Below are positions 1 to 6,540 of a DNA stretch of 12,508 nucleotides, one piece after another. This DNA comes from Parcubacteria group bacterium SW_4_49_11. Its GTDB lineage: Bacteria; Patescibacteriota; Minisyncoccia; SW-4-49-11. The stretch covers positions 1 through 12,508 of the forward strand of contig PXOY01000045.1 of assembly GCA_003021915.1 (NCBI GenBank). The letters run 5' to 3'. Position numbers and translations under genes: made by a program. Within the stretch, counting starts at the first letter, position 1, and each line of letters starts with the position of its first letter. Below the pieces are notes generated by a model. The model did not search any database and was not told where the DNA came from. It saw only the letters and a program-made list of their open reading frames with translations.

Positions 1-11
1 CTAACGGCTTA

Positions 12-55
12 CTATTTCCTGGGGACTGCCAATAGCAGCATCCTGCTGGCGTTGA
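12..55 (+). repeat. Interspersed structured repeat, core unit 1
   Basis: This copy starts with CTATT at 12-16, runs through GGGGACTGCC, and closes with AATAG at 31-35, which is the reverse complement of CTATT. A second small hairpin follows, CAGCA (36-40) with TGCTG (44-48). Positions 21-55 match 9138-9172 over 35 bases with two differences, one of which turns an A-T pair of the first stem into a G-T wobble. The variable hairpin that precedes the core in other copies is either outside the window or absent. GGAGG/CCTCC (68-90) and a GGACACA word (72-78) follow, and the copy at 9138 is also followed by GGACACA. Confidence 0.75.
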
Positions 56-97
56 CCAGGTATTACGGAGGAGGACACAAAATTGCCTCCAAGCACT

Positions 98-125
98 TGC
101 TACCTGCTACTCGCTACATGCTACT
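98..125. repeat. Tandem heptamer, four copies
   Basis: Four consecutive 7-mers read TGCTACC, TGCTACT, CGCTACA, TGCTACT. The same arrangement of four YGCTACN heptamers recurs at 9375-9402, also preceded by CACT and also downstream of a gene 3' end. I see no coding meaning for it. Confidence 0.8.
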
Positions 126-150
126 TTTAGTCCACATTCTATTCACAACC

Positions 151-200
151 GTATATCTACCTTAGATCATGCCGAAAGGCATATATATAACTTATATATC
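151..200 (+). repeat. GTATATC-hairpin repeat, copy A
   Basis: GTATATC (151-157) is followed eleven bases later by a degenerate copy TTAGATC (162-168). Then come a hairpin ATGCC-GAAA-GGCAT (169-182), an 11-base AT-rich linker and ATATATC (194-200). The architecture matches four other copies in the window. The element ends two bases from the dnaN stop codon, so it lies in the 3' untranslated part of dnaN mRNA. It could serve as a 3' end structure, but no T-tract follows it. Confidence 0.7.
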
Positions 201-201
201 T

Positions 202-1314
202 CTATTCCCTCAGCGGCATAACCAAGTACAGAAGAGAATTATCTTCCGAATCGCGCATAACCGCCGCGGAATCGGGATCATTGAAGGAAAAGGTCAGATG
301 CTCACCGTCAAAGGCGGAGAGGCCATCCAGGAGGTACTGGTAATGAAACATAATCTCGAACGGTTGCTGTTCACCAAGCTCCAACTGCACCGGAATGCGC
401 GAAGTATTTTGTCCCACCTCAGATTGACTACTCTTTACCTCCAGACCGCCTTCCGGATCAAACGAAAGACGAATAATGTGCGAGGCGTCCGTGGAAAAGA
501 CGGCCGCCAGCTGAATGGCCTGCCGCAAGTCTTCTTTCTGAAAGGCGACACGATAGGCAAAATCTTGAGGAATCAAGGCGTCGTACTGCGGGAAGGTTGC
601 CTCCAGAAGTTTCGAAATAACTTCGGTCGTGCTCAAAGACGCCATAACTTGACTATCACTAAAGGAAAGCTCTAACGCTTCGTCCTCCTGAGCGTCTAAA
701 ATGCGGATCAGTTCTTGCACGGTATGCGTGGGGATAAGAGCGGAGAATCCTTCAGGCGCTTCGGTGTCCAGGCGGAGTTGTTTTTCACTCAACCGAAAGC
801 CATCCGAGCCGACCAAATAGAGGACACCGTTATGTACGGACAAATACACACCTGCAATTTCAGGGCGTGTATTGGTTTTCGCGAGACAAATACTCGCTTT
901 TTTGAGCGCACTGACAAAAGAAGCTCGGTCCAACTGCAAAACGTGTTTGGCCTCGAACTGAGGAAGATCCGGAAACTCCTCGCTATTCATACCATGAAAC
1001 TGAGCGCTGAACTCCTCGCCGCTTTTGACCGTTAAGGTTTCTTCAGAAAGTTCTAGATCCACCTTTTCGCCCGGCAGATGCTTGATATAGGAAATTAATT
1101 TGTCTTGAGGGATGGTAATTGATCCTTCATCTTCGATGCGCCCGCGAATGATAGATTTAATGCCGAGCTCTAAGTCCGTACTTGTTACGGTTAACGCACC
1201 TCGTTCCGCTTTAATTAAAAAGTTATTTAAAATGGGGAGTGTTGTGTGTCTCGTCTTTTGCTTTGCTACTTGCAACCCGCCTGCCAAATTTTCTTGCAAA
1301 CACGTAACATGCAT
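202..1314 (-). CDS. dnaN: DNA polymerase III subunit beta (sliding clamp)
   Basis: The 370-residue product is the beta sliding clamp, which encircles DNA as a dimer and tethers the replicative polymerase and repair proteins such as MutS. Family features are visible: the opening MHVTCLQENL, TDLELGI (46-52), RPEIAGVYL (150-158), GSDGFRL (169-175), FPQYDALIP (241-249) and the C-terminal YLVMPLRE, whose MPLR segment lines the partner-binding pocket. Length is normal for three clamp domains of about 120 residues each. The ATG at 1314 gives the canonical N-terminus; only a weak GAGAG precedes it. It is transcribed away from dnaA, and the gap between them holds the putative origin. The stop codon abuts a hairpin repeat. 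Identification is firm. Confidence 0.97.
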   Translation of the reverse strand: MHVTCLQENLAGGLQVAKQKTRHTTLPILNNFLIKAERGALTVTSTDLELGIKSIIRGRIEDEGSITIPQDKLISYIKHLPGEKVDLELSEETLTVKSGEEFSAQFHGMNSEEFPDLPQFEAKHVLQLDRASFVSALKKASICLAKTNTRPEIAGVYLSVHNGVLYLVGSDGFRLSEKQLRLDTEAPEGFSALIPTHTVQELIRILDAQEDEALELSFSDSQVMASLSTTEVISKLLEATFPQYDALIPQDFAYRVAFQKEDLRQAIQLAAVFSTDASHIIRLSFDPEGGLEVKSSQSEVGQNTSRIPVQLELGEQQPFEIMFHYQYLLDGLSAFDGEHLTFSFNDPDSAAVMRDSEDNSLLYLVMPLRE

Positions 1315-1332
1315 ATCGGTTCTCTCTTAATC

Positions 1333-1338
1333 ATTATA
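1333..1338 (-). promoter_or_regulatory. Putative dnaN promoter, -10 element
   Basis: A perfect TATAAT reads on the minus strand here, 18 bases upstream of the dnaN ATG. No convincing -35 box is visible. The hexamer lies inside the AT-rich stretch proposed as the origin unwinding element, so promoter and unwinding site may overlap. Confidence 0.45.
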
Positions 1339-1352
1339 TATGTATTAAAAAA

Positions 1353-1367
1353 GAGAAGTAGTAGTAG
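1353..1367 (+). promoter_or_regulatory. DnaA-trio-like element next to AT-rich unwinding region
   Basis: The plus strand reads GAG AAG TAG TAG TAG, so read 3' to 5' from the box side it is GAT GAT GAT GAA. This fits the DnaA-trio pattern described for Bacillus subtilis oriC, where DnaA loads on single-stranded DNA. It is bordered by a 6-of-9 DnaA box (ATATCCCCT on the minus strand, 1372-1380) and by AT-rich DNA (1326-1352) on the far side, the expected order. The adjacent box is poor and the best box is about 57 bases away. Confidence 0.5.
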
Positions 1368-1423
1368 GTCAAGGGGATATGAGGAAAACGGTGTTCAACT
1401 CCCATTATGATCCGTATGATATA

Positions 1424-1432
1424 TGTGGATAA
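1424..1432 (-). promoter_or_regulatory. DnaA box, consensus TTATCCACA
   Basis: The minus strand carries TTATCCACA with no mismatch. It is the strongest box in the dnaA-dnaN gap and has the opposite orientation to the three boxes at 1504-1556. Confidence 0.8.
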
Positions 1433-1503
1433 TATGAGGAAGAAGTGTCGAAGAGATCGGGGATAACTCGACGGACGAGGAAGGTTGGGGATAGTCCGCA
1501 CAC

Positions 1504-1556
1504 GTTTCCACAAGTAAAGGTCGAGTTATACAAGGGATTTCCACAAGTTGTCCACA
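1504..1556 (+). promoter_or_regulatory. Cluster of three near-consensus DnaA boxes
   Basis: GTTTCCACA (1504-1512) and ATTTCCACA (1537-1545) each differ from TTATCCACA at two positions. TTGTCCACA (1548-1556) differs at one. All three point the same way, and the last two are separated by two bases, a spacing suited to cooperative DnaA binding. Confidence 0.6.
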
Positions 1557-1562
1557 GAGCGT

Positions 1563-1635
1563 GATATACGATAGATATATGTATCCTTCGGATACGATAT
1601 ACCGTTGATACACATGCCCTTCGGGTATGATATAC
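1563..1635 (-). repeat. Tandem GATATAC-hairpin repeats, copies D and E (33-bp period)
   Basis: GATATAC occurs at 1563, 1596 and 1629, exactly 33 bases apart. Each interval holds an 11-base AT-rich linker and a 15-base hairpin: GTATCC-TTC-GGATAC (1581-1595), then ATGCCC-TTC-GGGTAT (1614-1628) with one G-T pair. The stems differ in sequence yet both pair, and the TTC loop is identical. Relative to copies A, B and C the units are inverted. They lie beside the DnaA boxes, so they may be part of the origin. Confidence 0.8.
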
Positions 1636-1725
1636 GGTAGTGAGCCATGGCAACGACCGGTATGATACAAGTTGGGAAGGTAAGCAGTGATATTTTTCTT
1701 CTATCCTATGTAGAGAGAGGCAACT

Positions 1726-1765
1726 GTATATCGTGCTCGAAGGGCACATATATCTACTGTATCTC
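1726..1765 (+). repeat. GTATATC-hairpin repeat, copy C
   Basis: GTATATC (1726-1732) is followed by the hairpin GTGCTC-GAA-GGGCAC (1733-1747), the 11-base linker ATATATCTACT and GTATCTC (1759-1765). The two heptamers are again 33 bases apart. The copy ends ten bases from the dnaA stop codon, so it lies in the dnaA 3' untranslated region, much like copy A after dnaN. Confidence 0.7.
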
Positions 1766-1774
1766 TAGAGGAGA

Positions 1775-3229
1775 TTACGAATTGTACAATTTATTCCGGA
1801 GAATCGTGACGTCTTGTTCTAAGGCGTAGTCTTTGGAGAGGCGCTCTTTGATCTTTTGATGCGCATGCATGACGGTGGTGTGATCTCGCCCGCCCAGGGA
1901 TTTGCCGATGCCGGGGTACGTGTACTCCAGTTCTTCACGGAGCAAATACATCGTCAGTTGGCGCGGATACGCGATTTCTTGACGGCGCGTTTTGGAGAAC
2001 AAATCGTCTTTGTTGATGCGGAAATGGTCTACGATTACTTCAATCAGGGTGTTCCCGTCGAGAGAGCGCGTTTTTTCCGTCGTGCTACCAGCAACAATGC
2101 GTTTAATCATGTCTTCGGTAACGCTGTTGCCAAGCAGTTGGGCTTGAGCGATGACTTGGTTGAGCGCCCCTTCTAATTCGCGGACGTTGCTTTTGATGTG
2201 CTCGGCGATGGGATAGAGATACGCCTCGGGCAGTTCGAACTGTTTCTGTTCACATTTGCTCTTGAGAATGGCCACGCGGGTCTCGAACTCCGGAAGGACA
2301 ATATCAGCGATCATGCCTCCCTCAAACCGGGATTTAAGACGATCATTGAGGGTTTGAATGGCATTGGGCGGACGGTCGCTGGTGAGAATAATCTGTTTGT
2401 TGTGTGAGTAAAGCTCGTTGAAGGTGTTGAACACTTCTTCCTGAGTCTTTTCTTTTCCTCCGATGAACTGCACGTCGTCGATGATGAGGACGTCTGCGGC
2501 GCGGTATTTTTCCTTGAATTGGTTAATGTTTCCTTGCCTGACGGATTTGGTGAATTCGGAAATGAAGGTGTCCGAGGAAACATAGCAAATATGGTAGTCT
2601 TGCGCGCTCAACTGGTTTCCGATGGCCTGAATTAAGTGGGTTTTCCCGAGGCCCACCCCGCCGTAGACAAACAGCGGATTATAGCGCGTTCCTGGTTCTT
2701 TCGCTACGTTCAGCGCGGCGGCATGGGCGAGTTCGTTGCTTCCGCCTACAATAAAATTTTCGAAGGTATATGCTCCGTTTAACGAGGACGTAGGAGCTTG
2801 AAAAAGCGAGTCTTGGTGTTGCGTGGCCTCGGCGGATTGTTGTGCCTGAGAGTCTGTGAAGGGAGACTCCGGTTCTCCATCAGCGGAGTCTGCGTCTTCT
2901 GTCTCTTCGTTGTTGGAGCTCATTCGGCCGACCGAGCTTTTGAGGTCCACGATATGATTGGCTTTGGTACGCGAGACCGTGCGATCCTCTATCTCGTACG
3001 ATACGGTCTTGATCTCACCGGTGATGTTTTGCACTGATTCCACGATGAGGCTGTGAAATTTGTTACTGAGCCATTCGCGTGTGAACGTATTCGGGACGCA
3101 GACGATAATCTCGTTCTTGTCCATACGAACGATGTACGTATCCTTAATCCAGGTGTCAAACTGGGCTTTACTGACGTTAAGTTCTATTTCTCCAAGCACC
3201 GCGTTCCAGATGCGTTGCCTCTCATCCAT
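1775..3229 (-). CDS. dnaA: Chromosomal replication initiator protein DnaA
   Basis: The 484-residue product is the AAA+ initiator that binds DnaA boxes and opens oriC. The N-terminal domain I (about 1-75) starts MDERQRIWNAVLGEIE. A low-complexity, acidic, Gln/Ser-rich linker (about 85-145) is domain II. The AAA+ core has Walker A GGVGLGKTHL (190-199), Walker B LIIDD (248-252), sensor I ILTSD (281-285), the arginine-finger segment RLKSRF (298-303) and a sensor II region SNVRELEGAL. Domain IV ends with the DNA-binding signature GRDHTTVMHAHQKI (447-460). Length is normal. Its own promoter lies in the 98-base gap after mutS. No strong Shine-Dalgarno site precedes the ATG. Predicted binding sites flank it on both sides, at 1424-1556 and 6000-6234. 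Confidence 0.98.
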   Translation of the reverse strand: MDERQRIWNAVLGEIELNVSKAQFDTWIKDTYIVRMDKNEIIVCVPNTFTREWLSNKFHSLIVESVQNITGEIKTVSYEIEDRTVSRTKANHIVDLKSSVGRMSSNNEETEDADSADGEPESPFTDSQAQQSAEATQHQDSLFQAPTSSLNGAYTFENFIVGGSNELAHAAALNVAKEPGTRYNPLFVYGGVGLGKTHLIQAIGNQLSAQDYHICYVSSDTFISEFTKSVRQGNINQFKEKYRAADVLIIDDVQFIGGKEKTQEEVFNTFNELYSHNKQIILTSDRPPNAIQTLNDRLKSRFEGGMIADIVLPEFETRVAILKSKCEQKQFELPEAYLYPIAEHIKSNVRELEGALNQVIAQAQLLGNSVTEDMIKRIVAGSTTEKTRSLDGNTLIEVIVDHFRINKDDLFSKTRRQEIAYPRQLTMYLLREELEYTYPGIGKSLGGRDHTTVMHAHQKIKERLSKDYALEQDVTILRNKLYNS

Positions 3230-3278
3230 GATGGAAATGGTTATATCTTCTTTTGATCAGAAAATGAATTTTACGTAT

Positions 3279-3308
3279 ATTATACGCAACATTCTCCCGA
3301 ACTGCCAA
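3279..3308 (-). promoter_or_regulatory. Putative dnaA promoter
   Basis: On the minus strand TTGGCA (3303-3308, five of six matches to TTGACA) lies 18 bases from a perfect TATAAT (3279-3284). This predicts a leader of roughly 40 bases before the dnaA ATG. No DnaA box is evident in the leader, so autoregulation there is not supported. Confidence 0.65.
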
Positions 3309-3327
3309 AAATGGCGCGTTTATGGGG

Positions 3328-4188
3328 TTAATACTCATTCGAATCTTCCAGGCGATATTGTAAATCCGCGAGTGTCTGCAGAGCCTGGAGTGGGGTGAGC
3401 TGGTTCACGTCGACCCCCTGGAGCGCGGTTTGAAGCTCTTCATAACGCTCTTTCCAAGGGGACTCAGACGTCGGCGTGTGCCCGTCAAAGAGGGTGGGTT
3501 GACGCGGGGCATCTTCTGTGTGACGTTCGGCGTTAGCAAGCTCCTGGCGAGCTCTATGAAGAACATCTTTGGGGAATCCGGCTTTTTCGGCGATGGTTAT
3601 GCCGTAACTTTCACTCATGCCCCCCGGCTCGATGCTTCGGAGAAAGACCAGGTCCTCAGGTGTTTCCTCCACAGCGACGTGATAGTTTACGACCCCCGGG
3701 TAGCGCTCCTCCAGCTCTGTGAGTTCGTGATAGTGTGTGGCAAATAACGTGCGCGCTCCGATGGTGTCATGAATATATTGCGCGATAGCGGAGGCGAGGC
3801 TCATACCATCGTAGGTGGAGGTGCCCCGCCCGATTTCGTCTAAAATGACCAGGCTTCGGGCAGTGGCATTGTTCAGTATGTGAGCGGCTTCACTCATCTC
3901 CACCATAAACGTGCTCTGTCCCTCGCTTAAGTTGTCGGAAGCGCCTACGCGCGTAAAAATGTGATCGGTCACGCCCACGGTCGCGGAATCAGCGGGCACG
4001 AAACTGCCCATGTGCGCCAGAAGCACAATCAGCGCCGTCTGTCGAATATACGTGGATTTACCGGCCATATTCGGCCCGGTCAAAATAGCTAACTGATGAT
4101 CAGGAGAGAGATCCACATCATTGGGGATAAAGGTCTGGTCAGTATCGATCGCTTCCACGACCGGATGACGGCCGCGCTTGACATACAA
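3328..4188 (-). CDS. mutS: DNA mismatch repair protein MutS, C-terminal ATPase part (frame-split)
   Basis: This 286-residue frame carries MutS domain V, the ABC-type ATPase: GRHPVVE at the start, Walker A GPNMAGKST (38-46), the STFMVEMSE segment (92-100), Walker B LVILDEIGRGTST (113-125) and the FATHYHEL switch (149-156). QPTLF (230-234) resembles the beta-clamp binding motif found near MutS C-termini, and LTPLQALQTLADL matches the family's C-terminal segment. The listed start is a TTG with GAGGA seven bases upstream. However, the frame stays open further upstream and encodes YENGYTRPHITEEQT, the normal MutS sequence before this domain. That means the gene was once continuous with the preceding frame. 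It may be expressed by re-initiation at the TTG, or not at all. Confidence 0.85.
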   Translation of the reverse strand: MYVKRGRHPVVEAIDTDQTFIPNDVDLSPDHQLAILTGPNMAGKSTYIRQTALIVLLAHMGSFVPADSATVGVTDHIFTRVGASDNLSEGQSTFMVEMSEAAHILNNATARSLVILDEIGRGTSTYDGMSLASAIAQYIHDTIGARTLFATHYHELTELEERYPGVVNYHVAVEETPEDLVFLRSIEPGGMSESYGITIAEKAGFPKDVLHRARQELANAERHTEDAPRQPTLFDGHTPTSESPWKERYEELQTALQGVDVNQLTPLQALQTLADLQYRLEDSNEY

Positions 4189-4202
4189 TGTCTGTTCCTC
4201 GG

Positions 4203-5903
4203 TTATGTGTGGTCTTGTGTATCCGTTTTCGTAAGACTGTGGAGTGCGTCGATCTGAGCGATGAGATGGGCATTGTGTTGAATCTCAGCGGCGTTGTCCA
4301 AAATGGATCGACATAATTCGCCAAACAACTCACGTTCTCTGCTGCTCACCTGTTCTTCCGCCGAAAGCATCTTTTCCTCAAACTCCTTGAGCTGGGGCGT
4401 GATATAGCGCTCCGCGTTGGTCAAGGTCTGCCGTTTGATGTAGTGCTCGGGCACTTTGTCCTGATGGGTGTTACTGACCTCAATGTAGTAGCCAAACACT
4501 TTATTATATTGCACTTTGAGGGACGGAATACCGGTCTGCGCCCGTTCTTGTTCTTGAACCTTCGCAAGCCAATCTTTGCCTCCTTGTTGGAGATGGCGAT
4601 ACTCATCAAGCTTAGCATCAAATCCTTCTCGTATCACGCCCCCATTGCGTAACAGCCCGGGCGGGTCTTCGGCCAGCGCCTCATAGAGAAAGCGTTGCAA
4701 ATCAGATAACGAGAAGCGTGTTTCCCATCCCCGACTCAGCTCCTCAGCCTCGTCAGGAGCTAAGAGTTCCTCAATGACCGGCATTTGCTCCAGCGAGGAC
4801 CGCAGAGACGCGATATCTCGTGGGGTGGTCATATCAGCGGCCAAGCGGGCCAAAATACGTTCTATGTCTCGGACATCCCGGAGCGCGGTGGATAGGTTGG
4901 TCAGTGCTTCGGGACGCGACACAAGCTCTTCTACTCTCTGTAACCGTTCTTCGATGTCGTTCACATCTTGGAGGGGAGCCAAGAGCCAGTCTCGCAAAAG
5001 GCGCGCTCCCATTGCCGTTTGCGTCCGATTGATAACCTCCCATAACGAACGCGAACGTTGTCCGCCCCGTATCACCGAAAAGAGTTCCAGATTGGTAATG
5101 GTACCGGTATCTAACGTCATGCGATGCTTGTCTTCGTACGGACTCACCGACGTCATGTGCTCGAGGTCGCGTTGTTGGGTGTAACGAAGATACGCCAGTA
5201 GTCCTCCGGCCGCCCGCAGAGCCGGATCATCATGCGTGAAGCCAAAGCCTTCCAAACTGGCCACGCCCAAACGATTGGCAAGTTCCGTTTGAGCTTGGTC
5301 AGGTTTGAAGTACCAATTGGATTCATAGTTGACCACCAAGTCGAGGCCAGACGTATCCATAAGATCCTTATCTCGCAGACGTTCGGGCAGAACAAGCTCT
5401 TTCACCGGTTGTTTTTTGAGCTCTTCTCGGATCGTGGCCAACGGAAACACTCCTGCGCGCATGAGGCCTGTGGAGATATCTCCCAGAGCGAGCGCGTACC
5501 GCTCTTTGCCCACCGGCGTAACGGCGGCAATCGCGTGGTGAGCGCCCGTTTCCAAATTAGACTCAAATAGCGCCGTGCCCGGCGTAATAACGCGCACAAT
5601 CTCGCGCTTCACCAGTTTCTTGGTTTGGCTCGGATCTTCCGTTTGCTCCGCGATCGCTACGTTATATCCCGCGGCCAACAGTTTTGCCAAATACTGCTCA
5701 GCCGAGTGGTACGGAATGCCGCACATAGGGACTTCGCCGTCAGCGCTGTTCTTCCGCCGCGTAAGCACCAGATCCAAGACCCGCGCTCCTTCTTGCGCAT
5801 CTTCGTAAAAAAGCTCGTAAAAGTCCCCTAACCGAAACAGCAGAAGTGCGTTGGGATTACCCTCTTTCAGTTCTTGATACTGCGTCATCATGGGAGAAGC
5901 CAT
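4203..5903 (-). CDS. mutS: DNA mismatch repair protein MutS, N-terminal mismatch-binding and clamp part (frame-split)
   Basis: This 566-residue frame covers MutS domains I to IV. The mismatch-wedge motif is in RLGDFYELF (Phe28-X-Glu30), followed by CGIPYHSAEQYLAKLL and the ARVLDLVLTRR region of domain I. Connector, lever and clamp sequences follow, including the conserved LKVQYNKVFGYYIEV and KRQTLTNAERYITPQL. The frame leaves the family pattern just after IAQIDALHSL and ends with eight or nine unrelated residues (TKTDTQDHT). The continuation lies in the -1 frame. Together with the downstream frame the total, about 850 residues, is normal for MutS. A 13-base loss relative to the expected sequence would explain the break. 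Alone, this part could bind mismatches but would lack the ATPase and the dimer signalling it provides. Confidence 0.88.
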   Translation of the reverse strand: MASPMMTQYQELKEGNPNALLLFRLGDFYELFYEDAQEGARVLDLVLTRRKNSADGEVPMCGIPYHSAEQYLAKLLAAGYNVAIAEQTEDPSQTKKLVKREIVRVITPGTALFESNLETGAHHAIAAVTPVGKERYALALGDISTGLMRAGVFPLATIREELKKQPVKELVLPERLRDKDLMDTSGLDLVVNYESNWYFKPDQAQTELANRLGVASLEGFGFTHDDPALRAAGGLLAYLRYTQQRDLEHMTSVSPYEDKHRMTLDTGTITNLELFSVIRGGQRSRSLWEVINRTQTAMGARLLRDWLLAPLQDVNDIEERLQRVEELVSRPEALTNLSTALRDVRDIERILARLAADMTTPRDIASLRSSLEQMPVIEELLAPDEAEELSRGWETRFSLSDLQRFLYEALAEDPPGLLRNGGVIREGFDAKLDEYRHLQQGGKDWLAKVQEQERAQTGIPSLKVQYNKVFGYYIEVSNTHQDKVPEHYIKRQTLTNAERYITPQLKEFEEKMLSAEEQVSSRERELFGELCRSILDNAAEIQHNAHLIAQIDALHSLTKTDTQDHT

Positions 5904-5933
5904 GGGGCCGATCCGTTAGTTCTAAGGAAGGGT

Positions 5934-5942
5934 ATTATAGCA
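5934..5942 (-). promoter_or_regulatory. Putative mutS promoter (extended -10)
   Basis: The minus strand reads TGCTATAAT, a perfect -10 with the extended TGn, about 30 bases upstream of the mutS ATG at 5903. No good -35 is visible, which is tolerated by extended -10 promoters. No clear Shine-Dalgarno sequence precedes the ATG. Confidence 0.6.
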
Positions 5943-5999
5943 TGGTGATTCCGTGTTTGCCGAGCTGTTGCACCTGCGCCAAACAAATCGTTTTGTGGT

Positions 6000-6234
6000 T
6001 TGTTCACAAGTTATCCACATATATTTCCCCACCCTTGAAATTCAGCATATATGTCCGCATGCATCTGTTATGTCCAGTTTTAACACTGGTAAGGTGTACG
6101 CACATTCCCGCTTTCATACACGCGTTTTAGCGTCATTGAATTGGGTGAAAGCATCAAAATGGGATATGCGTTTGAGGTAAGCCCCGGACAAGCTCTGGGA
6201 GCGAATTCGATAATTTATCCACATATCATCCACA
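6000..6234 (+). promoter_or_regulatory. Second DnaA-box cluster in the mutS/tRNA-Leu gap
   Basis: Four boxes point the same way: TTGTTCACA (6000-6008, two mismatches), TTATCCACA (6011-6019, perfect), TTATCCACA (6215-6223, perfect) and TCATCCACA (6226-6234, one mismatch). They form two close pairs, each box two bases from its partner, about 200 bases apart. The gap 5904-6345 contains no credible gene. It could be the second half of a bipartite origin around dnaA, a DnaA-titrating site, or a DnaA-responsive control region for mutS. Confidence 0.7.
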
Positions 6235-6345
6235 AGCTAAGTACCACAGAAACACCGCGTTTTTCTGGGATTTAGCCTCCCCTTTATTTAAGCATAGAAA
6301 AAGAGCGCTTCGTGGAACGTGAGTCAATTGTGTATGTACCAAGAG

Positions 6346-6431
6346 TGCTAGAGGAGGGACTTGAACCCTCACGGCCTAGCGAGGCCCCCAGATTTTAAGT
6401 CTGGTGCGTCTGCCGATTCCGCCACTCTAGC
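6346..6431 (-). tRNA. tRNA-Leu(UAA)
   Basis: The 86-nucleotide minus-strand sequence folds as a class II tRNA. The acceptor stem is GCTAGAG/CTCTAGC with discriminator A, the anticodon stem is CCAGA/TCTGG with loop CTTAAAA giving anticodon UAA, and the T arm contains GGTTCAAGTCC. A long variable arm (GGCCTCGCTAGGCC) is typical of tRNA-Leu. The 3' CCA is not encoded. Confidence 0.95.
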
Positions 6432-6444
6432 GCTTTTTAAAATA

Positions 6445-6474
6445 ATTATACGCTACATCTCGCCACTCATGCAA
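6445..6474 (-). promoter_or_regulatory. Putative tRNA-Leu promoter
   Basis: A perfect TATAAT (6445-6450, minus strand) lies 13 bases upstream of the tRNA 5' end. TTGCAT (6469-6474) is a weak -35 at an 18-base spacing. The transcript would have a leader of only a few bases. Confidence 0.55.
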
Positions 6475-6480
6475 GAACAT

Positions 6481-6509
6481 AAAAAAACGCCCGTTATGTG
6501 GAACGGGCG
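6481..6509 (-). terminator. Rho-independent terminator after the 158-residue gene
   Basis: On the minus strand CGCCCGTT pairs with AACGGGCG (8-bp stem, 6-base loop CCACAT) and is followed at once by seven T residues. It lies 31 bases past the stop of the gene at 6541-7017 and separates that unit from the tRNA-Leu promoter. Confidence 0.9.
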
Positions 6510-6540
6510 AATGTAAAGAGATAGGGTAGGTTGCGACTGC

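Larger units (their letters stand above)
1323..1660. other. oriC: Putative chromosomal replication origin (oriC) between dnaA and dnaN
   Basis: The 460-base gap between dnaA and dnaN has no credible gene. From the dnaN side it holds an AT-rich block (1326-1352), a GAG-AAG-TAG-TAG-TAG run (1353-1367) and a degenerate DnaA box (1372-1380). A TTATCCACA box with no mismatch lies at 1424-1432 on the minus strand. Near-consensus boxes on the plus strand follow at 1504-1512, 1537-1545 and 1548-1556, and then a 33-bp-periodic hairpin array (1563-1635). Position next to dnaA and dnaN, box clustering and the AT-rich/trio order together support an origin. This is an inference from layout; strand-asymmetry data were not computed. 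Confidence 0.75.

Noticed and set aside
169..675. Plus-strand open frame of 168 codons
   Set aside because: It is antisense to the 3' half of dnaN and begins in a repeat hairpin; dnaN explains the region.
1563..1635. CRISPR array suggested by a 33-base period
   Set aside because: The constant part is only 7 bases plus a loop, the intervals are structured and not unique spacers, and no cas gene is present.
1395..1749. Two overlapping minus-strand open frames of 91 and 114 codons in the dnaA-dnaN gap
   Set aside because: They are built from the hairpin repeats and DnaA boxes, are rich in Tyr, Ile, Cys and His from GTATATC words, and show no family pattern.
4226..4236. Programmed -1 frameshift joining the two mutS frames
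   Set aside because: The region reads CTT ACG AAA ACG; it lacks a proper X-XXY-YYZ slippery heptamer, and I see no stimulatory hairpin right after it. A few residues also seem missing from the protein.
5846..6180. Plus-strand open frames across the mutS start and the following gap
   Set aside because: They overlap the mutS start, promoter and DnaA boxes, and their composition looks random.
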